64,000 nucleotides of DNA, taken from Evansella clarkii. GTDB taxonomy: Bacteria > Bacillota > Bacilli > Bacillales > Salisediminibacteriaceae. The stretch is taken from contig NZ_KV917376.1 of NCBI RefSeq assembly GCF_002019695.1, positions 2,055,380 to 2,119,379 of the forward strand. The letters are read 5' to 3'. Positions 9,187-17,974 of the stretch are shown here, in pieces; the stretch's first letter is position 1, and each line of letters starts with the position of its first letter. The notes under the pieces were generated by a model. The model did not search any database. It saw only the letters and a list, made by a program, of their open reading frames with translations, and had not been told where the DNA came from. The translations under genes and the position numbers were made by a program.

Positions 9187-9927
9187 ATGAGTTTAACTGT
9201 AGAAAATGTAAGCAGAAGTTTTTCAGGAGATAAGGCAGTTGATAATGTATCCTTTACTGCGAAGAAAGGGGAAATCATCGGGCTTCTCGGTACGAGCGGA
9301 TGTGGAAAAAGCACCGTTCTCCGAGCTATATCAGGGCTTGATACTGGTTATGAAGGAACGATCACAGTTAACGGCCTGAAGAGCAGGTCTGTGAACAAGG
9401 ATCTGGGGATCATTTTTCAGGAACCGAGATTAATGCCTTGGCTCACTGTCCTTGATAATGTCTGCTTCGGCCTGGAAGGGGACAAAAAAGAGAAAAAAAC
9501 GAAAGCGTTAAAGCTGCTGCAGCAAGTTGGCCTCCATGGATTTGAGCATTATTATCCGAAACAGCTGTCAGGGGGGATGGCGCAGAGAACCGCTATCGCC
9601 AGAGCCCTTGTAACAGAACCGGAAACGCTTCTCCTCGATGAGCCGTTCAGTGCTCTTGATGCGTTCACGAAGCTGCAGCTTCAGGATATGCTGCTTGATC
9701 TCTGGAACAGTTACCAGCCGACGATGGTAATCGTGACGCATGATATTGATGAAGCTTTGTATCTCTGCGACCGGATTATCATTCTGAAAGGGCAGCCTGG
9801 AAGCGTCCATAAAAACATTGAAATTAACAAACAAAAACCGAGAAGCAAAGCTGACCCTGAGCTAACTAAATTAAAGGGAGAAATTCTTAAAGCCCTTGAA
9901 CTTGAAAAGAAAGCAGCATCCTTTTAA
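9187..9927 (+). CDS. ABC transporter ATPase, SsuB/TauB type
   Basis: A 246-residue nucleotide-binding subunit. Walker A is GTSGCGKST (35-43), the Q-loop is FQEPRLMPW, the signature LSGGMAQR, and Walker B plus D-loop LLLDEPFSALD, with switch His in VTHDIDEA. RLMPWLTV after the Q-loop is typical of the nitrate/sulfonate/taurine family. The ATG at 9187 follows TAAGGAGGAAG, 13 bases after the permease stop. It completes a lipoprotein-permease-ATPase operon. Confidence 0.9.
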   Translation: MSLTVENVSRSFSGDKAVDNVSFTAKKGEIIGLLGTSGCGKSTVLRAISGLDTGYEGTITVNGLKSRSVNKDLGIIFQEPRLMPWLTVLDNVCFGLEGDKKEKKTKALKLLQQVGLHGFEHYYPKQLSGGMAQRTAIARALVTEPETLLLDEPFSALDAFTKLQLQDMLLDLWNSYQPTMVIVTHDIDEALYLCDRIIILKGQPGSVHKNIEINKQKPRSKADPELTKLKGEILKALELEKKAASF

Positions 9928-10025
9928 TTGATTGATTATTGGCAATGATCAATTGATTTCCGACCAAAAACTCCGGATAAAGGCAGTGTTACGGAGCTTA
10001 TAATACCCTGTAATAAGCAGTGTTG

Positions 10026-10378
10026 ATTGCAGCCTAAGACGGCGGTGACTGTCTCTTCCTCTGCTCCTGCGGTTACTCGTCGCAAAAAGAGTTCTGCTCC
10101 TGCGGTTACTCGTCGCAAAAAGAGTTCTGCAAGCTTAGCTCCGTAGAATATCCGTCGAGACAACTCGATGTATTTGCGGTGAAGAAGATGCTCGTTCTTG
10201 CGGGAACAGCATGAAAAGCTGAAAATCCATTTTTGCCTGCGTTCAGCCGTCAAAAATTAGTTGAAGCCGTGCCCGCAGAACGCGTCCGTCTGAAGCGTAA
10301 ATCGAACAAGAAAATAACATTTTAAGATAATGATAGTATTAATGATTAAAATCTTGAATTCTAAAAATGATTCAGTTT
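10026..10378. repeat. MITE-like interspersed repeat, family A copy 2, with an internal insertion
   Basis: In reverse orientation to copy 1, the blocks GATTGCAGCCTAAGACGGCG, GCTGAAAATCCATTTTTG, CCGTCAAAAATTAGTTGAAG and CTGAAGCGTAAATCGAACAA are shared. About 150 bp extra sits between the first and second blocks and contains a perfect 33-bp duplication (10060-10092 and 10093-10125). The right end is AAATGATTCAGTTT; the left end is uncertain. The rest of 9928-10409 shows nothing else except the RBS of the next gene. Confidence 0.7.
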
Positions 10379-10409
10379 AACAAATTGTTTTTATAAGGAG
10401 GCAATAACG

Positions 10410-12122
10410 ATGACAGCACAATTAACTAAAGAGAAGCGGACGATTCTGCCTCCTGTCAGAACAAGCAAAGCAAACCTTCAGGATTATGATAAAACAATTA
10501 ACGAATTCAGCTGGGATGACGCCCTGAATGAACTTGCCAAGGCGCCTGCAGGACAGTGGAACGCGGCTTATGAATGTATCGACCGTCACGCAGATGAGGG
10601 TTACGGAGAAAAAACAGCCCTTCTTTTTACTGACGGAGACAGAGAGGAAAGCTACAGCTTTTCAGAAGTTAAACAGATAACAGATAATTATGCGAGAGTT
10701 TTACTTAAGAACGGAGTCAAAAAAGGTGACCGTGTCTTCATCTTCCTTCCTAAATCACCGGACTGCTATTTCACTATCCTGGCTGCCATAAAAGTGGGAG
10801 CAATCGCAGGGCCTCTTTTTGAAGCATTTATGGAAGACGCAGTGAAAGACAGAATGACAGATTGTGAGGCTCAGTATTTAATTACTGACGCAGCGCTTGG
10901 TAAACGTGTACCTTACGAGGAAATCCCGTCCCTCATTAAAACATGGGATATTTCTGAACTGCAGCAGGAAGCAGAGAGCTTGCCTGAGGACGATTCTCCT
11001 GTTGTGTGGGTTGATAAAGAAGACGGGATGCTGATCCATTACACATCCGGATCAACTGGCAAACCAAAAGGCGTGCTGCACGCTCACCGGACTATACCTC
11101 ACCAGTATATTACCGGAAAATGGGTGCTGGACATCCAGGAAGACGATGTTTACTGGTGCACCTCACATCCTGGCTGGGTAACAGGAAGTGTATACGGGGT
11201 TTTTGCTCCATGGCTTAACCGGGCAACTGTCGTCATTCACGGAGGGCGTTTTGATGCGGAGCAGTGGTATGAATTGATTGAAAAATTCAAAGTATCTGTC
11301 TGGTACAGCGCACCCACAGCTTTCAGGATGTTAATGAGCCAGGGGGTAGCATATAAAAACTATGATCTTTCTTCATTAAGGCATATTTTAAGTGTTGGTG
11401 AGCCCCTCAACCCGGAAGTGATTTACTGGGCATATGAGAAATTCGGTGTGCGGATTCACGATACATGGTGGATGACGGAAACTGGCGGCCACCTGATCGT
11501 TAACCTGCCTTCCCAGCCAATTAAACCAGGATCCATGGGACGTGCTTTTCCGGGAATTGAAGTAGGCATTCTTGATGAAAATAATGATCCCCTTCCAAGA
11601 GGAGAAACAGGAAAGCTGGCTGTAAAAGCTCCATGGCCAGGGCTTATGAAAGAGATTTGGAAAAATGAAGCGAAATACCGCTCTTATTTTACAGACAATG
11701 GCTGGTATATCTCCGGCGATACAGCTTATCAGGATGATGACGGTTATGTCTTTTTCAACGGCCGGGATGATGACTTAATTAAGACTTCTGGTGAAAGGGT
11801 AGGTCCCTTTGAGGTGGAAAGTAAGCTTATTGAGCATCCAGCTGTTGCGGAAGCAGGCGTAATTGGCAAACCAGACCCGGTAAGGGGAGAAATTATAAAA
11901 GCCTTCGTTACACTGCGGGAAGGGTATTCGGAAACACCCGACCTTGTCGAGGAAATACGAGTCTTTGTTAAAACAGAGCTTGCGGCTCATGCTGCGCCTA
12001 AAGAAATTGAAATACTTAATGAGCTTCCGAAAACGAAAATCAGCGGGAAAATATTACGACGGGTACTAAAAGACAGGGAGATAAAAAAGCTGCGGCAGGA
12101 GAAAGGAGCATCAGGCCAATGA
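10410..12122 (+). CDS. acsA: Acetyl-CoA synthetase (AcsA-type acyl-CoA ligase)
   Basis: A 570-residue AMP-forming ligase close in length and layout to B. subtilis AcsA. It activates acetate to acetyl-AMP and then acetyl-CoA. Motifs: P-loop YTSGSTGKPKG from residue 211, WWMTETGG in the middle, ISGDTAYQDDDGY and the hinge GRDDDLIKTSGERVGP, and the C-terminal KTKISGKILRR with the regulatory lysine. B. subtilis has a similar enzyme beside acuABC; here it instead overlaps homoserine dehydrogenase by 4 bases (ATGA). This suggests acetyl-CoA made here supports O-acetylhomoserine synthesis by MetX. Acetate versus propionate preference is not certain. Confidence 0.85.
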   Translation: MTAQLTKEKRTILPPVRTSKANLQDYDKTINEFSWDDALNELAKAPAGQWNAAYECIDRHADEGYGEKTALLFTDGDREESYSFSEVKQITDNYARVLLKNGVKKGDRVFIFLPKSPDCYFTILAAIKVGAIAGPLFEAFMEDAVKDRMTDCEAQYLITDAALGKRVPYEEIPSLIKTWDISELQQEAESLPEDDSPVVWVDKEDGMLIHYTSGSTGKPKGVLHAHRTIPHQYITGKWVLDIQEDDVYWCTSHPGWVTGSVYGVFAPWLNRATVVIHGGRFDAEQWYELIEKFKVSVWYSAPTAFRMLMSQGVAYKNYDLSSLRHILSVGEPLNPEVIYWAYEKFGVRIHDTWWMTETGGHLIVNLPSQPIKPGSMGRAFPGIEVGILDENNDPLPRGETGKLAVKAPWPGLMKEIWKNEAKYRSYFTDNGWYISGDTAYQDDDGYVFFNGRDDDLIKTSGERVGPFEVESKLIEHPAVAEAGVIGKPDPVRGEIIKAFVTLREGYSETPDLVEEIRVFVKTELAAHAAPKEIEILNELPKTKISGKILRRVLKDREIKKLRQEKGASGQ

Positions 12123-13426
12123 CCTTAAAACCTTATAAAATTGCTATAATCGGTTTTGGAACAGTAGGTGAAGGAGTTTATGAGACAATCGAAAAAAAAT
12201 CGGAAAAGCTCGGTTTACTCCTAGGGCGCCAGGTTGAAGTTCCTGTTGTTCTCGTAAAAAACGGAGATAAGCCGAGGCAGGTCAGCAGGAAGACGGAAAT
12301 CACCACCTCTTTTGATTTGATATTAAATAAGAAAGAGATTGATGCGGTGGTGGAGGCTACTCCGGATGCTGCTACTGGCTATCCTTATGCAGCTGCCCTT
12401 CTGGAGAAGGGTGTGTCTGTCATCACCGCTAATAAGGAGCTTGTAGCAAAGCATGGGGAAGAGCTTCAAAGACTCGCTGAACGATCAGGGGCAGATCTCC
12501 TCTACGAAGCTGCTGTAGCAGGGGGGATTCCATTACTGAACACACTCAGGCATACGCTTAAAACAAATACGATTGACAAACTGGAAGGTATCCTTAATGG
12601 AACTTCAAATTATATATTAACAAAAATGCGTACTGAGAGAGCTCCATTTACCTCTGCCCTGGAAGAGGCTCAGGAAAAAGGGTACGCGGAAGCAGTCCCC
12701 GACAAAGATGTTGATGGATGGGATGCTTATTATAAAACTACGATTTTAAGCAGGTGGATATACGGGAAGTCTCCTGTCTGGCAGGACAACGCTCCGCGGG
12801 GAATACGAAATGTTGCCTCTGAGGATATTAAACTTGCTGAAAAAGCAGGAGGAAGACTTAAACACATTGCTTCATTAGTGAAAAGAGGAACGGAGGTGCA
12901 TGCTTCTGTAACACCTTGTTTCCTGCTCGACAATCATCCTTTATATAATGTAGAGGGCGTAAATAACGGTATTAATATAGAAGGAAGTATTGTAGGATCC
13001 GTACTGCTTCAGGGGCCAGGCGCAGGTAAATTTCCAACAGCGAGCGCTGTTGTGGAGGATCTGGTGAATCTGTTAAAAAATAAGCATGAGCTTCCTGAAA
13101 GTAAGGGAACGGAATTTTTATCACATGGCTTGAACAAAGAAGCAGGGGAGCATTCAGATGAGGACAATTCTGTTTATTTTCTGGCATGGGATGGGTCAGC
13201 TGCTAAAAAAGCAGCATTACCAGGGGAGGCTGTGTTATGGCAGTCCGAAAATGAGTTCGGCACTTCTGCTGCAATCGTTCATTTTCCTGGTGAGTCTGCC
13301 AGAGGGCTGGAGAAATTTCAACGGAACGGTGGAAGAGTTTATCCCCTGTCCACTAATAACCCTGTCAACACAATCAGAGCAGATATAAGCAAAGAAGAGG
13401 GAAAGAAGCGGCTGTCTTATATTTAA
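12119..13426 (+). CDS. hom: Homoserine dehydrogenase, divergent form
   Basis: A 435-residue NAD(P)-dependent enzyme converting aspartate semialdehyde to homoserine. The N-terminal Rossmann motif is GFGTVGEG (12-19); VITANKELVAKHG and LEGILNGTSNYILTKM are catalytic-domain hallmarks. The usual ADPTLDVEGxDAAHKL block appears as AVPDKDVDGWDAYYKT, keeping the catalytic Lys but changing its surroundings, including a Trp. The last ~90 residues hold no clear ACT-domain match. ATG overlaps the acsA stop, so translation is probably coupled. It is likely a paralogue serving the methionine branch, separate from the main hom-thrC-thrB set, which is not in this window. Confidence 0.85.
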   Translation: MTLKPYKIAIIGFGTVGEGVYETIEKKSEKLGLLLGRQVEVPVVLVKNGDKPRQVSRKTEITTSFDLILNKKEIDAVVEATPDAATGYPYAAALLEKGVSVITANKELVAKHGEELQRLAERSGADLLYEAAVAGGIPLLNTLRHTLKTNTIDKLEGILNGTSNYILTKMRTERAPFTSALEEAQEKGYAEAVPDKDVDGWDAYYKTTILSRWIYGKSPVWQDNAPRGIRNVASEDIKLAEKAGGRLKHIASLVKRGTEVHASVTPCFLLDNHPLYNVEGVNNGINIEGSIVGSVLLQGPGAGKFPTASAVVEDLVNLLKNKHELPESKGTEFLSHGLNKEAGEHSDEDNSVYFLAWDGSAAKKAALPGEAVLWQSENEFGTSAAIVHFPGESARGLEKFQRNGGRVYPLSTNNPVNTIRADISKEEGKKRLSYI

Positions 13427-13449
13427 AGCAGCTGCTTTTCTTTTCGTTT
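13406..13449 (+). terminator. Terminator overlapping the end of hom
   Basis: AAGCGGCTG / CAGCTGCTT stem (one G-U pair) with a 14-nt loop spanning the stop codon, then TTTCTTTTCGTTTT. It closes the acsA-hom unit. The remaining bases up to 13811 show no gene; a plausible AT-rich promoter zone lies around 13720-13760. Confidence 0.7.
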
Positions 13450-13811
13450 TAGTACATATGAAGGTGGAGACAATTAAAAGTAGTGGCGAAATGCTTCGAA
13501 TTAACCTGAAATGATAATTGACTGAAAAAAGGGTTCAAAAGTCCCGTAAAATGATGGAATTGCTGATGATCTTGTTTATTACTGGGGCAATAGTTATTGT
13601 TTTTAGGTTCTGCGGATCCGGAAAAGAGTGACAAATCATTATATAAACTGCAGTAGGATAGCAGTCTAACCCCAGTAAACTCCAGCGGAAATTAACCTTT
13701 TTTGTCGAATCTAAAAAATTATCAAAATTTTGCGAGGTTTTATGATATTCTAGTAAGAACAAGACCGAACAATAGAGAAAGGTCATATTTTAAAAGGTAG
13801 AGGTGCTGCAC

Positions 13812-15113
13812 ATGTTTCGTACACTCCGTAACATTTTTCGCGTGGGGGATCTGCGCAACAAGATTATCTTCACATTACTTATGCTGGTTGTGTTTCGTAT
13901 CGGCGCACATATTCCGGCACCTGGTGTCAATGCTGATGTCCTCAACTTCGAAGGACTTGCCGCATTTGGCTTCCTTAACGCATTCGGGGGAGGAGCTTTA
14001 GAAAACTTCTCTATTTTTGCTACTGGAATCATGCCTTATATTACTGCTTCAATTATTGTCCAGTTACTACGAATGGACGTTGTTCCTAAATTCGCCGAGT
14101 GGGCTAAAGAAGGAGAAGCAGGCCGTAAGAAGCTTGCTCAGGTTACCCGCTACGGTACGATCGGTATAGCATTTTTACAAGGGTTAGCGCTGTCAGCAGG
14201 TTTCAATAATATTATGCCTGGCCTTGTGCCCGACCCTAGTTTTGGTAAATACATTCTCATCGCCATTGTCCTGACTGCAGGAACTGCCTTCCTTATGTGG
14301 CTTGGTGAGCAGATTACTGCGAAAGGTGTAGGAAACGGAATTTCCATTATCATTTTCGGTGGTATTGTCTCCGCCCTTCCAAACGGCGTAAATCAATTAT
14401 ACGCAAGCTACATTGCGGATGCTGGAGATCAGCTTTTCGTTAATATAGTAATCATTGCATTGTTAGCGCTTGCTGTACTGGCAATCGTTGTAGTCGTGGT
14501 TTTTGTACATCAGGCAATCAGAAAGATTCCTGTGCAGTATGCTAAGAAAATGGCTGTTGGAGGACGTCCTACAGGAGGACAGTCGACTCACCTGCCGCTG
14601 AAAGTAAACGCAGCAGGGGTTATCCCGGTTATTTTCGCCATGTCACTATTCGTTTTTCCGCCGACTGTAGCAAACCTGGCAGGTGCTGATACAGCAGTAG
14701 GCCAGTGGATTGTAGCTAACTTTGATAATACGCAGCTATTCGGGATGCTGTTTTACGCAGCATTGATTATCGGATTTGCTTACTTCTATACATTTGTTCA
14801 GATCAACCCAGAACAAATGGCGGAAAACCTCCGCAAACAAAACGGCTTTATTCCAGGAATCCGCCCTGGTAAAAATACCGAGGTGTACATTACCCGCACG
14901 CTTTACAGACTCACGTTCGTGGGCTCGCTGTTCCTGGCATCAGTTTCAATTGTACCCCTGCTGTTCACCGCAGCAATGGGGCTGCCGCCAGCTGTACAGA
15001 TCGGCGGAACAGGACTCCTCATCGTCGTCGGTGTTGCATTAGATACCATGAAACAAATCGACAGCCAGCTCATCGACCGCCGCTATACAGGCTTCCTGAA
15101 GAAGAGCTCTTAA
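13812..15113 (+). CDS. secY: Protein translocase subunit SecY (solitary copy)
   Basis: A 433-residue protein of the canonical SecY length with ten predicted membrane helices. It starts MFRTLRNIFRVGDLRNKI; ATG at 13812 fits an AGAGGTG RBS better than the in-frame GTG at 13803. Conserved SecY features include RIGAHIPAPGVN (helix 1/plug region), the QITAKGVGNGIS segment, and the ribosome/SecA-binding loops VQYAKKM and QNGFIPGIRPG. Bacillaceae normally have secY between rplO and adk in the spc operon; neither is here. It is flanked by hom and an MFS gene, so it is probably a second SecY. It lacks the divergent features of accessory SecY2. Confidence 0.9.
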   Translation: MFRTLRNIFRVGDLRNKIIFTLLMLVVFRIGAHIPAPGVNADVLNFEGLAAFGFLNAFGGGALENFSIFATGIMPYITASIIVQLLRMDVVPKFAEWAKEGEAGRKKLAQVTRYGTIGIAFLQGLALSAGFNNIMPGLVPDPSFGKYILIAIVLTAGTAFLMWLGEQITAKGVGNGISIIIFGGIVSALPNGVNQLYASYIADAGDQLFVNIVIIALLALAVLAIVVVVVFVHQAIRKIPVQYAKKMAVGGRPTGGQSTHLPLKVNAAGVIPVIFAMSLFVFPPTVANLAGADTAVGQWIVANFDNTQLFGMLFYAALIIGFAYFYTFVQINPEQMAENLRKQNGFIPGIRPGKNTEVYITRTLYRLTFVGSLFLASVSIVPLLFTAAMGLPPAVQIGGTGLLIVVGVALDTMKQIDSQLIDRRYTGFLKKSS

Positions 15114-15132
15114 TTAATTTTAATATTCATTT

Positions 15133-15175
15133 CAAACCTCCGTGGGCGGTCCTTCCGCCGCGGGGGTTTTTGTTT
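15133..15175 (+). terminator. Terminator after secY
   Basis: AAACCTCCGTGGGCGG pairs with CCGCCGCGGGGGTTT through a short loop, followed by TTTGTTTTGG. Confidence 0.75.
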
Positions 15176-15209
15176 TGGTTTTTGGGAGCGTGGGTTGTGG
15201 CGGTAACGT

Positions 15210-15470
15210 GTCGTGGGTTCCTGGAACCAAGGTGCCAGGATGGGAGAAGAAGTATGAGGGAGAATGAGTGAGGAAAAGGGAGGTATTCAACGTGTCCCCA
15301 GTGTACCTGGAACCGGGGTACCTGGAACCAAAGTGCAAAAAGGAACATAAGTGAGGATAAGTGAGAAAAGGAGAGAAGTCCAACGTGGCACCGTTGAACC
15401 CGGTCCGCTGGAACCCGGTCCCGAGGTGCCAGGTTGCCAGAGCGAGTATAAGCGAGCATGAATGAGCTTT
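15210..15470. repeat. Cluster of GGAACC/GGTGCC short repeats with an imperfect direct repeat
   Basis: CCTGGAACCAAGGTGCCAGG (near-palindromic), two CCTGGAACC units, GAACCCGGTCC twice and GAGGTGCCAGGTTGCCAG occur within 260 bp. Two longer stretches (about 15248-15305 and 15350-15400), both Ala/Gly-purine rich and ending CAACGTG, look like an older duplication. Minus-strand frames here have no RBS and are treated as spurious. Confidence 0.65.
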
Positions 15471-15544
15471 TTGGAGCCACGCCAACCAACTCACCCCATC
15501 CCAACCACACGACTTCCCACGACCACCCCCGCCTCATCCCAACA

Positions 15545-15702
15545 TTAATCCCGATGTAACCGTCCGTAAAACTCCCGCCTCAAAACATGAGTGGAAGCGA
15601 AGATGTTCATGCGGGAGATAACGGACGCTAACATCCCGATTGGTTCAACTAACAACCAGTGGGGGATGAATAAAACCCCCACTGATTGAAGGTTCACTTT
15701 AT
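15545..15702 (+). repeat. TTTAT-bounded two-hairpin element (bcr1-like) copy 1
   Basis: 158 bp from TTAAT|CCCGATGTAACC to GGTTCACTTTAT. Hairpin 1 pairs CGTCCGT...CTCCCGC with GCGGGAG...ACGGACG over an internal AACAT/ATGTT arm; hairpin 2 pairs CAGTGGGG with CCCCACTG. The right TTTAT (15698-15702) covers the stop codon TAA of the MFS gene. Copies are at 54287-54437 and, truncated, at 54569-54657. Size, fold and TTTAT borders match what I recall of bcr1 elements of the B. cereus group. Confidence 0.75.
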
Positions 15703-16955
15703 GTCACAGCTTTTTTACCAGCCCCTGGGTCCCCCACGACAGCACGGTCCCCGATCGGGACGTTAAGCTGGTAAAATATTCGCGAATTCCATGCAATCAA
15801 AGTAGCAATTACGATGACGGTCCCGAGCCCAGTGAATAACAAGGTAAAGCTGTATATCTCAGCAAAAACACCGCCGAGCCCCGCACCTAGCGGAATCCCT
15901 GACTGGGCCAGGAGAGTCCTCACTGTAAAGACACGCCCTCTGATATTTTCAGGCACCCGCTTTTGGTAAAAGGTTGTGTTATTAATTGTAAAAACAATGG
16001 CGAAGACACCCTGGCACATGGAAAAAAACAAAGCCAGCCACACATTTGTAGTTAAGCCGAGAAGGATAAACAATACGCCACCCATAGTCAGGCTGCCGAG
16101 CATAACGAAACGGAGGTTCTTTGGCTGCCTGAAAAACCCGGTTATAAAAGAGCCGAACACCATACCGAGAGAGAACAAGGACATAAACAATCCATATTGA
16201 AATTCGGTGCCTCTGAGGTGTTCAATAACAAATGGAAGAAACATTGGCTGGGCTGCACCAGTACTGAAATTTATAATCATCATCAGAATTCCGATCCAGA
16301 AAAGGACAGGATACAGCCTGAAAAATCCGATGCCTTCTTTAAACATAGCCAACCATGATGGCTTCACTGAAGGTTGGTTCCGCTCCATTTTTTGCACGAA
16401 TAACAGAAGAATTCCAGATAAGGTAACCGCAGTTACAAGAATAGAGATAACCGCCAGCGGACCTAGCATGGTTAACAGCAGCCCGCCCAGAGCAGGCCCT
16501 ATGAGCATCATTGTCTGCATTGTACCTTCGAGAATGGAATTGCCCCGCTGCAGATGTTCTTTCGGTAAAATAAACGCAACATAAGACATACTGGCTGGCC
16601 GGAAGAGGGGTTCAGCAAGCCCTGTAACCATTGCAGCGATAAACAGTACAGGCAGCTGAAGCTGATCAGTAAACAGCAAAACAGCCGGAATGAAAAACGC
16701 CACAGCTCTCAGCCATTCAGAAATGATCATTACAGTTTTGTACTGGAACCTGTCGATATAAGGGCCGGCGAGAAGGTTAGTCAGCAGGCTTGGCACCATA
16801 AAGGACACCCATATCATACTCATAGCTATCTTCGAGCCCGATAAATCGTAAACAAGCCAGGAAATGATAAAAGCAGCGAATGTTCCTCCCAGACCAGAAG
16901 CTCCCTGGGCAAGCCATAAAAACAAAAACGAGCGTTTGAAAATAAACTCTTTCAT
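15699..16955 (-). CDS. MFS transporter (drug-efflux type)
   Basis: A 418-residue, twelve-helix secondary transporter of the MFS_3/enterobactin-exporter-like group. The loop between helices 2 and 3 reads AGPYIDRFQYKTVM, a form of the MFS motif A. Strong RBS (CGGAGG) sits 6 bases before the ATG. It lies 71 bases downstream of an ArsR-type regulator on the same strand, an arrangement typical of substrate-induced efflux. Its stop codon is shared with the border of the bcr1-like element, so the last residues may have been changed by that insertion. Substrate unknown. Confidence 0.82.
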   Translation of the reverse strand: MKEFIFKRSFLFLWLAQGASGLGGTFAAFIISWLVYDLSGSKIAMSMIWVSFMVPSLLTNLLAGPYIDRFQYKTVMIISEWLRAVAFFIPAVLLFTDQLQLPVLFIAAMVTGLAEPLFRPASMSYVAFILPKEHLQRGNSILEGTMQTMMLIGPALGGLLLTMLGPLAVISILVTAVTLSGILLLFVQKMERNQPSVKPSWLAMFKEGIGFFRLYPVLFWIGILMMIINFSTGAAQPMFLPFVIEHLRGTEFQYGLFMSLFSLGMVFGSFITGFFRQPKNLRFVMLGSLTMGGVLFILLGLTTNVWLALFFSMCQGVFAIVFTINNTTFYQKRVPENIRGRVFTVRTLLAQSGIPLGAGLGGVFAEIYSFTLLFTGLGTVIVIATLIAWNSRIFYQLNVPIGDRAVVGDPGAGKKAVT

Positions 16956-17026
16956 TTCGTTCCTCCGTTTTATTAAGAAATTTTTCTTATTAAAAGACTT
17001 CCTAATCTAAGGGTGCCGTTTAGTTC

Positions 17027-17923
17027 CTATGATGTAATATATTTTTTTATTTTCCTTTCCATTTCCGTTAAGCCTTCTTCCCTGTAGCTGAAGCTTTCTG
17101 GTCTGCCAGGTGAGATATGGATACGGACGAGCCCGGCTGCACGAAGGGAGATCAGATGATGATGGACAGTACTCTTTGCAAGGCCGCTGTATTCATGGAT
17201 CTTTTTAAAGGTTTCCGGCTGGCCCTCTGCGAGGAATTTTAATATTTTTATTCTGTTTTCATCCGATAATGCCTGCTGTGCCCGCATCGACTCAGGAGGA
17301 ATGGACTGGCCAGGCCCTGTTATTCCATCCGCGGCATACTGGTAAAAGAGCTGATTTTCTCCATAGCTGTACAGAACAACGGGGCGGGAGTGATACTGGG
17401 GCAGAAGAAATACCTTTTGTTCATCTGGCTGATTTTCCAGATAAAAACCTCTCGTGGTTTTTTCTATCACTTCCACTTCGTTTAATTGACTCAGTGCTTC
17501 TTCTGTTTTAAGATGCTGAGTATTTAACTCCTGAAAGATTCGCGGATCCAAAACAGAGAAGTATTTCCTGTGCCATTGTTCAAGAATTGGACCTGTCTCC
17601 ATAATGGGCACAGGTGGTTCAGCCGGAAGCTGATTTATCGTTGGGAGGGAAGGAGGAAGATCTTCTGTTTCTGAAATCCAGGATAACAGATCCTCAATGG
17701 ATTCCCCTGTTTCTCCTTGTAATACCGCGCTATGAACACAGCTTATAGTAGTAAGAATCTCCTCATTTTGTAAACTTTTCAGGAATTCATCATCAAAAGA
17801 CTTTGCTGTTGCGTTTCGCCACTTTGTTCCAAGGTCGACTTTCTTCCAGAGACTCTTTGTTGAGAAAACATAAAGACTTACGAGGAATTCCATTTGTGGT
17901 GTAAATTTAGAAATTACTTGCAT
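17027..17923 (-). CDS. ArsR-type winged-helix transcriptional regulator
   Basis: A 298-residue DNA-binding protein. I chose ATG at 17923 because GGAG lies 9 bases before it; an in-frame TTG at 17938 is the alternative. About 210 residues of alpha/beta sequence with no motif I recognise (DUF5937-like layout) come before a C-terminal ArsR helix-turn-helix, from QQALSDENRIKILKFLAEG through SGLAKSTVHHHLISLRAAG to a wing with SPGRPESFSYREEG. This order (sensor first, HTH last) is the reverse of simple ArsR proteins. It probably controls itself and the downstream MFS gene through the paired palindromes at 17928-17974. Confidence 0.85.
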   Translation of the reverse strand: MQVISKFTPQMEFLVSLYVFSTKSLWKKVDLGTKWRNATAKSFDDEFLKSLQNEEILTTISCVHSAVLQGETGESIEDLLSWISETEDLPPSLPTINQLPAEPPVPIMETGPILEQWHRKYFSVLDPRIFQELNTQHLKTEEALSQLNEVEVIEKTTRGFYLENQPDEQKVFLLPQYHSRPVVLYSYGENQLFYQYAADGITGPGQSIPPESMRAQQALSDENRIKILKFLAEGQPETFKKIHEYSGLAKSTVHHHLISLRAAGLVRIHISPGRPESFSYREEGLTEMERKIKKYITS

Positions 17924-17927
17924 ATTG

Positions 17928-17974
17928 TTCGACTCCAATCGAATGATTATTTTTATAGTTCGATTATATTCGAA
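17928..17974. promoter_or_regulatory. Two matched TTCGA-N6-TCGAA operators
   Basis: Perfect 16-bp palindromes occupy 17928-17943 and 17959-17974. Their centres are 31 bp apart, about three helical turns. The first lies between the RBS and the start region of the ArsR-type gene, the second in its likely promoter. This is the expected layout for cooperative autorepression. Confidence 0.7.

Noticed and set aside
15127-15537. Minus-strand 136- and 120-residue frames
   Set aside because: Trp/Ser/His-rich translations of the GGAACC repeat cluster; no RBS and overlap with the secY terminator.
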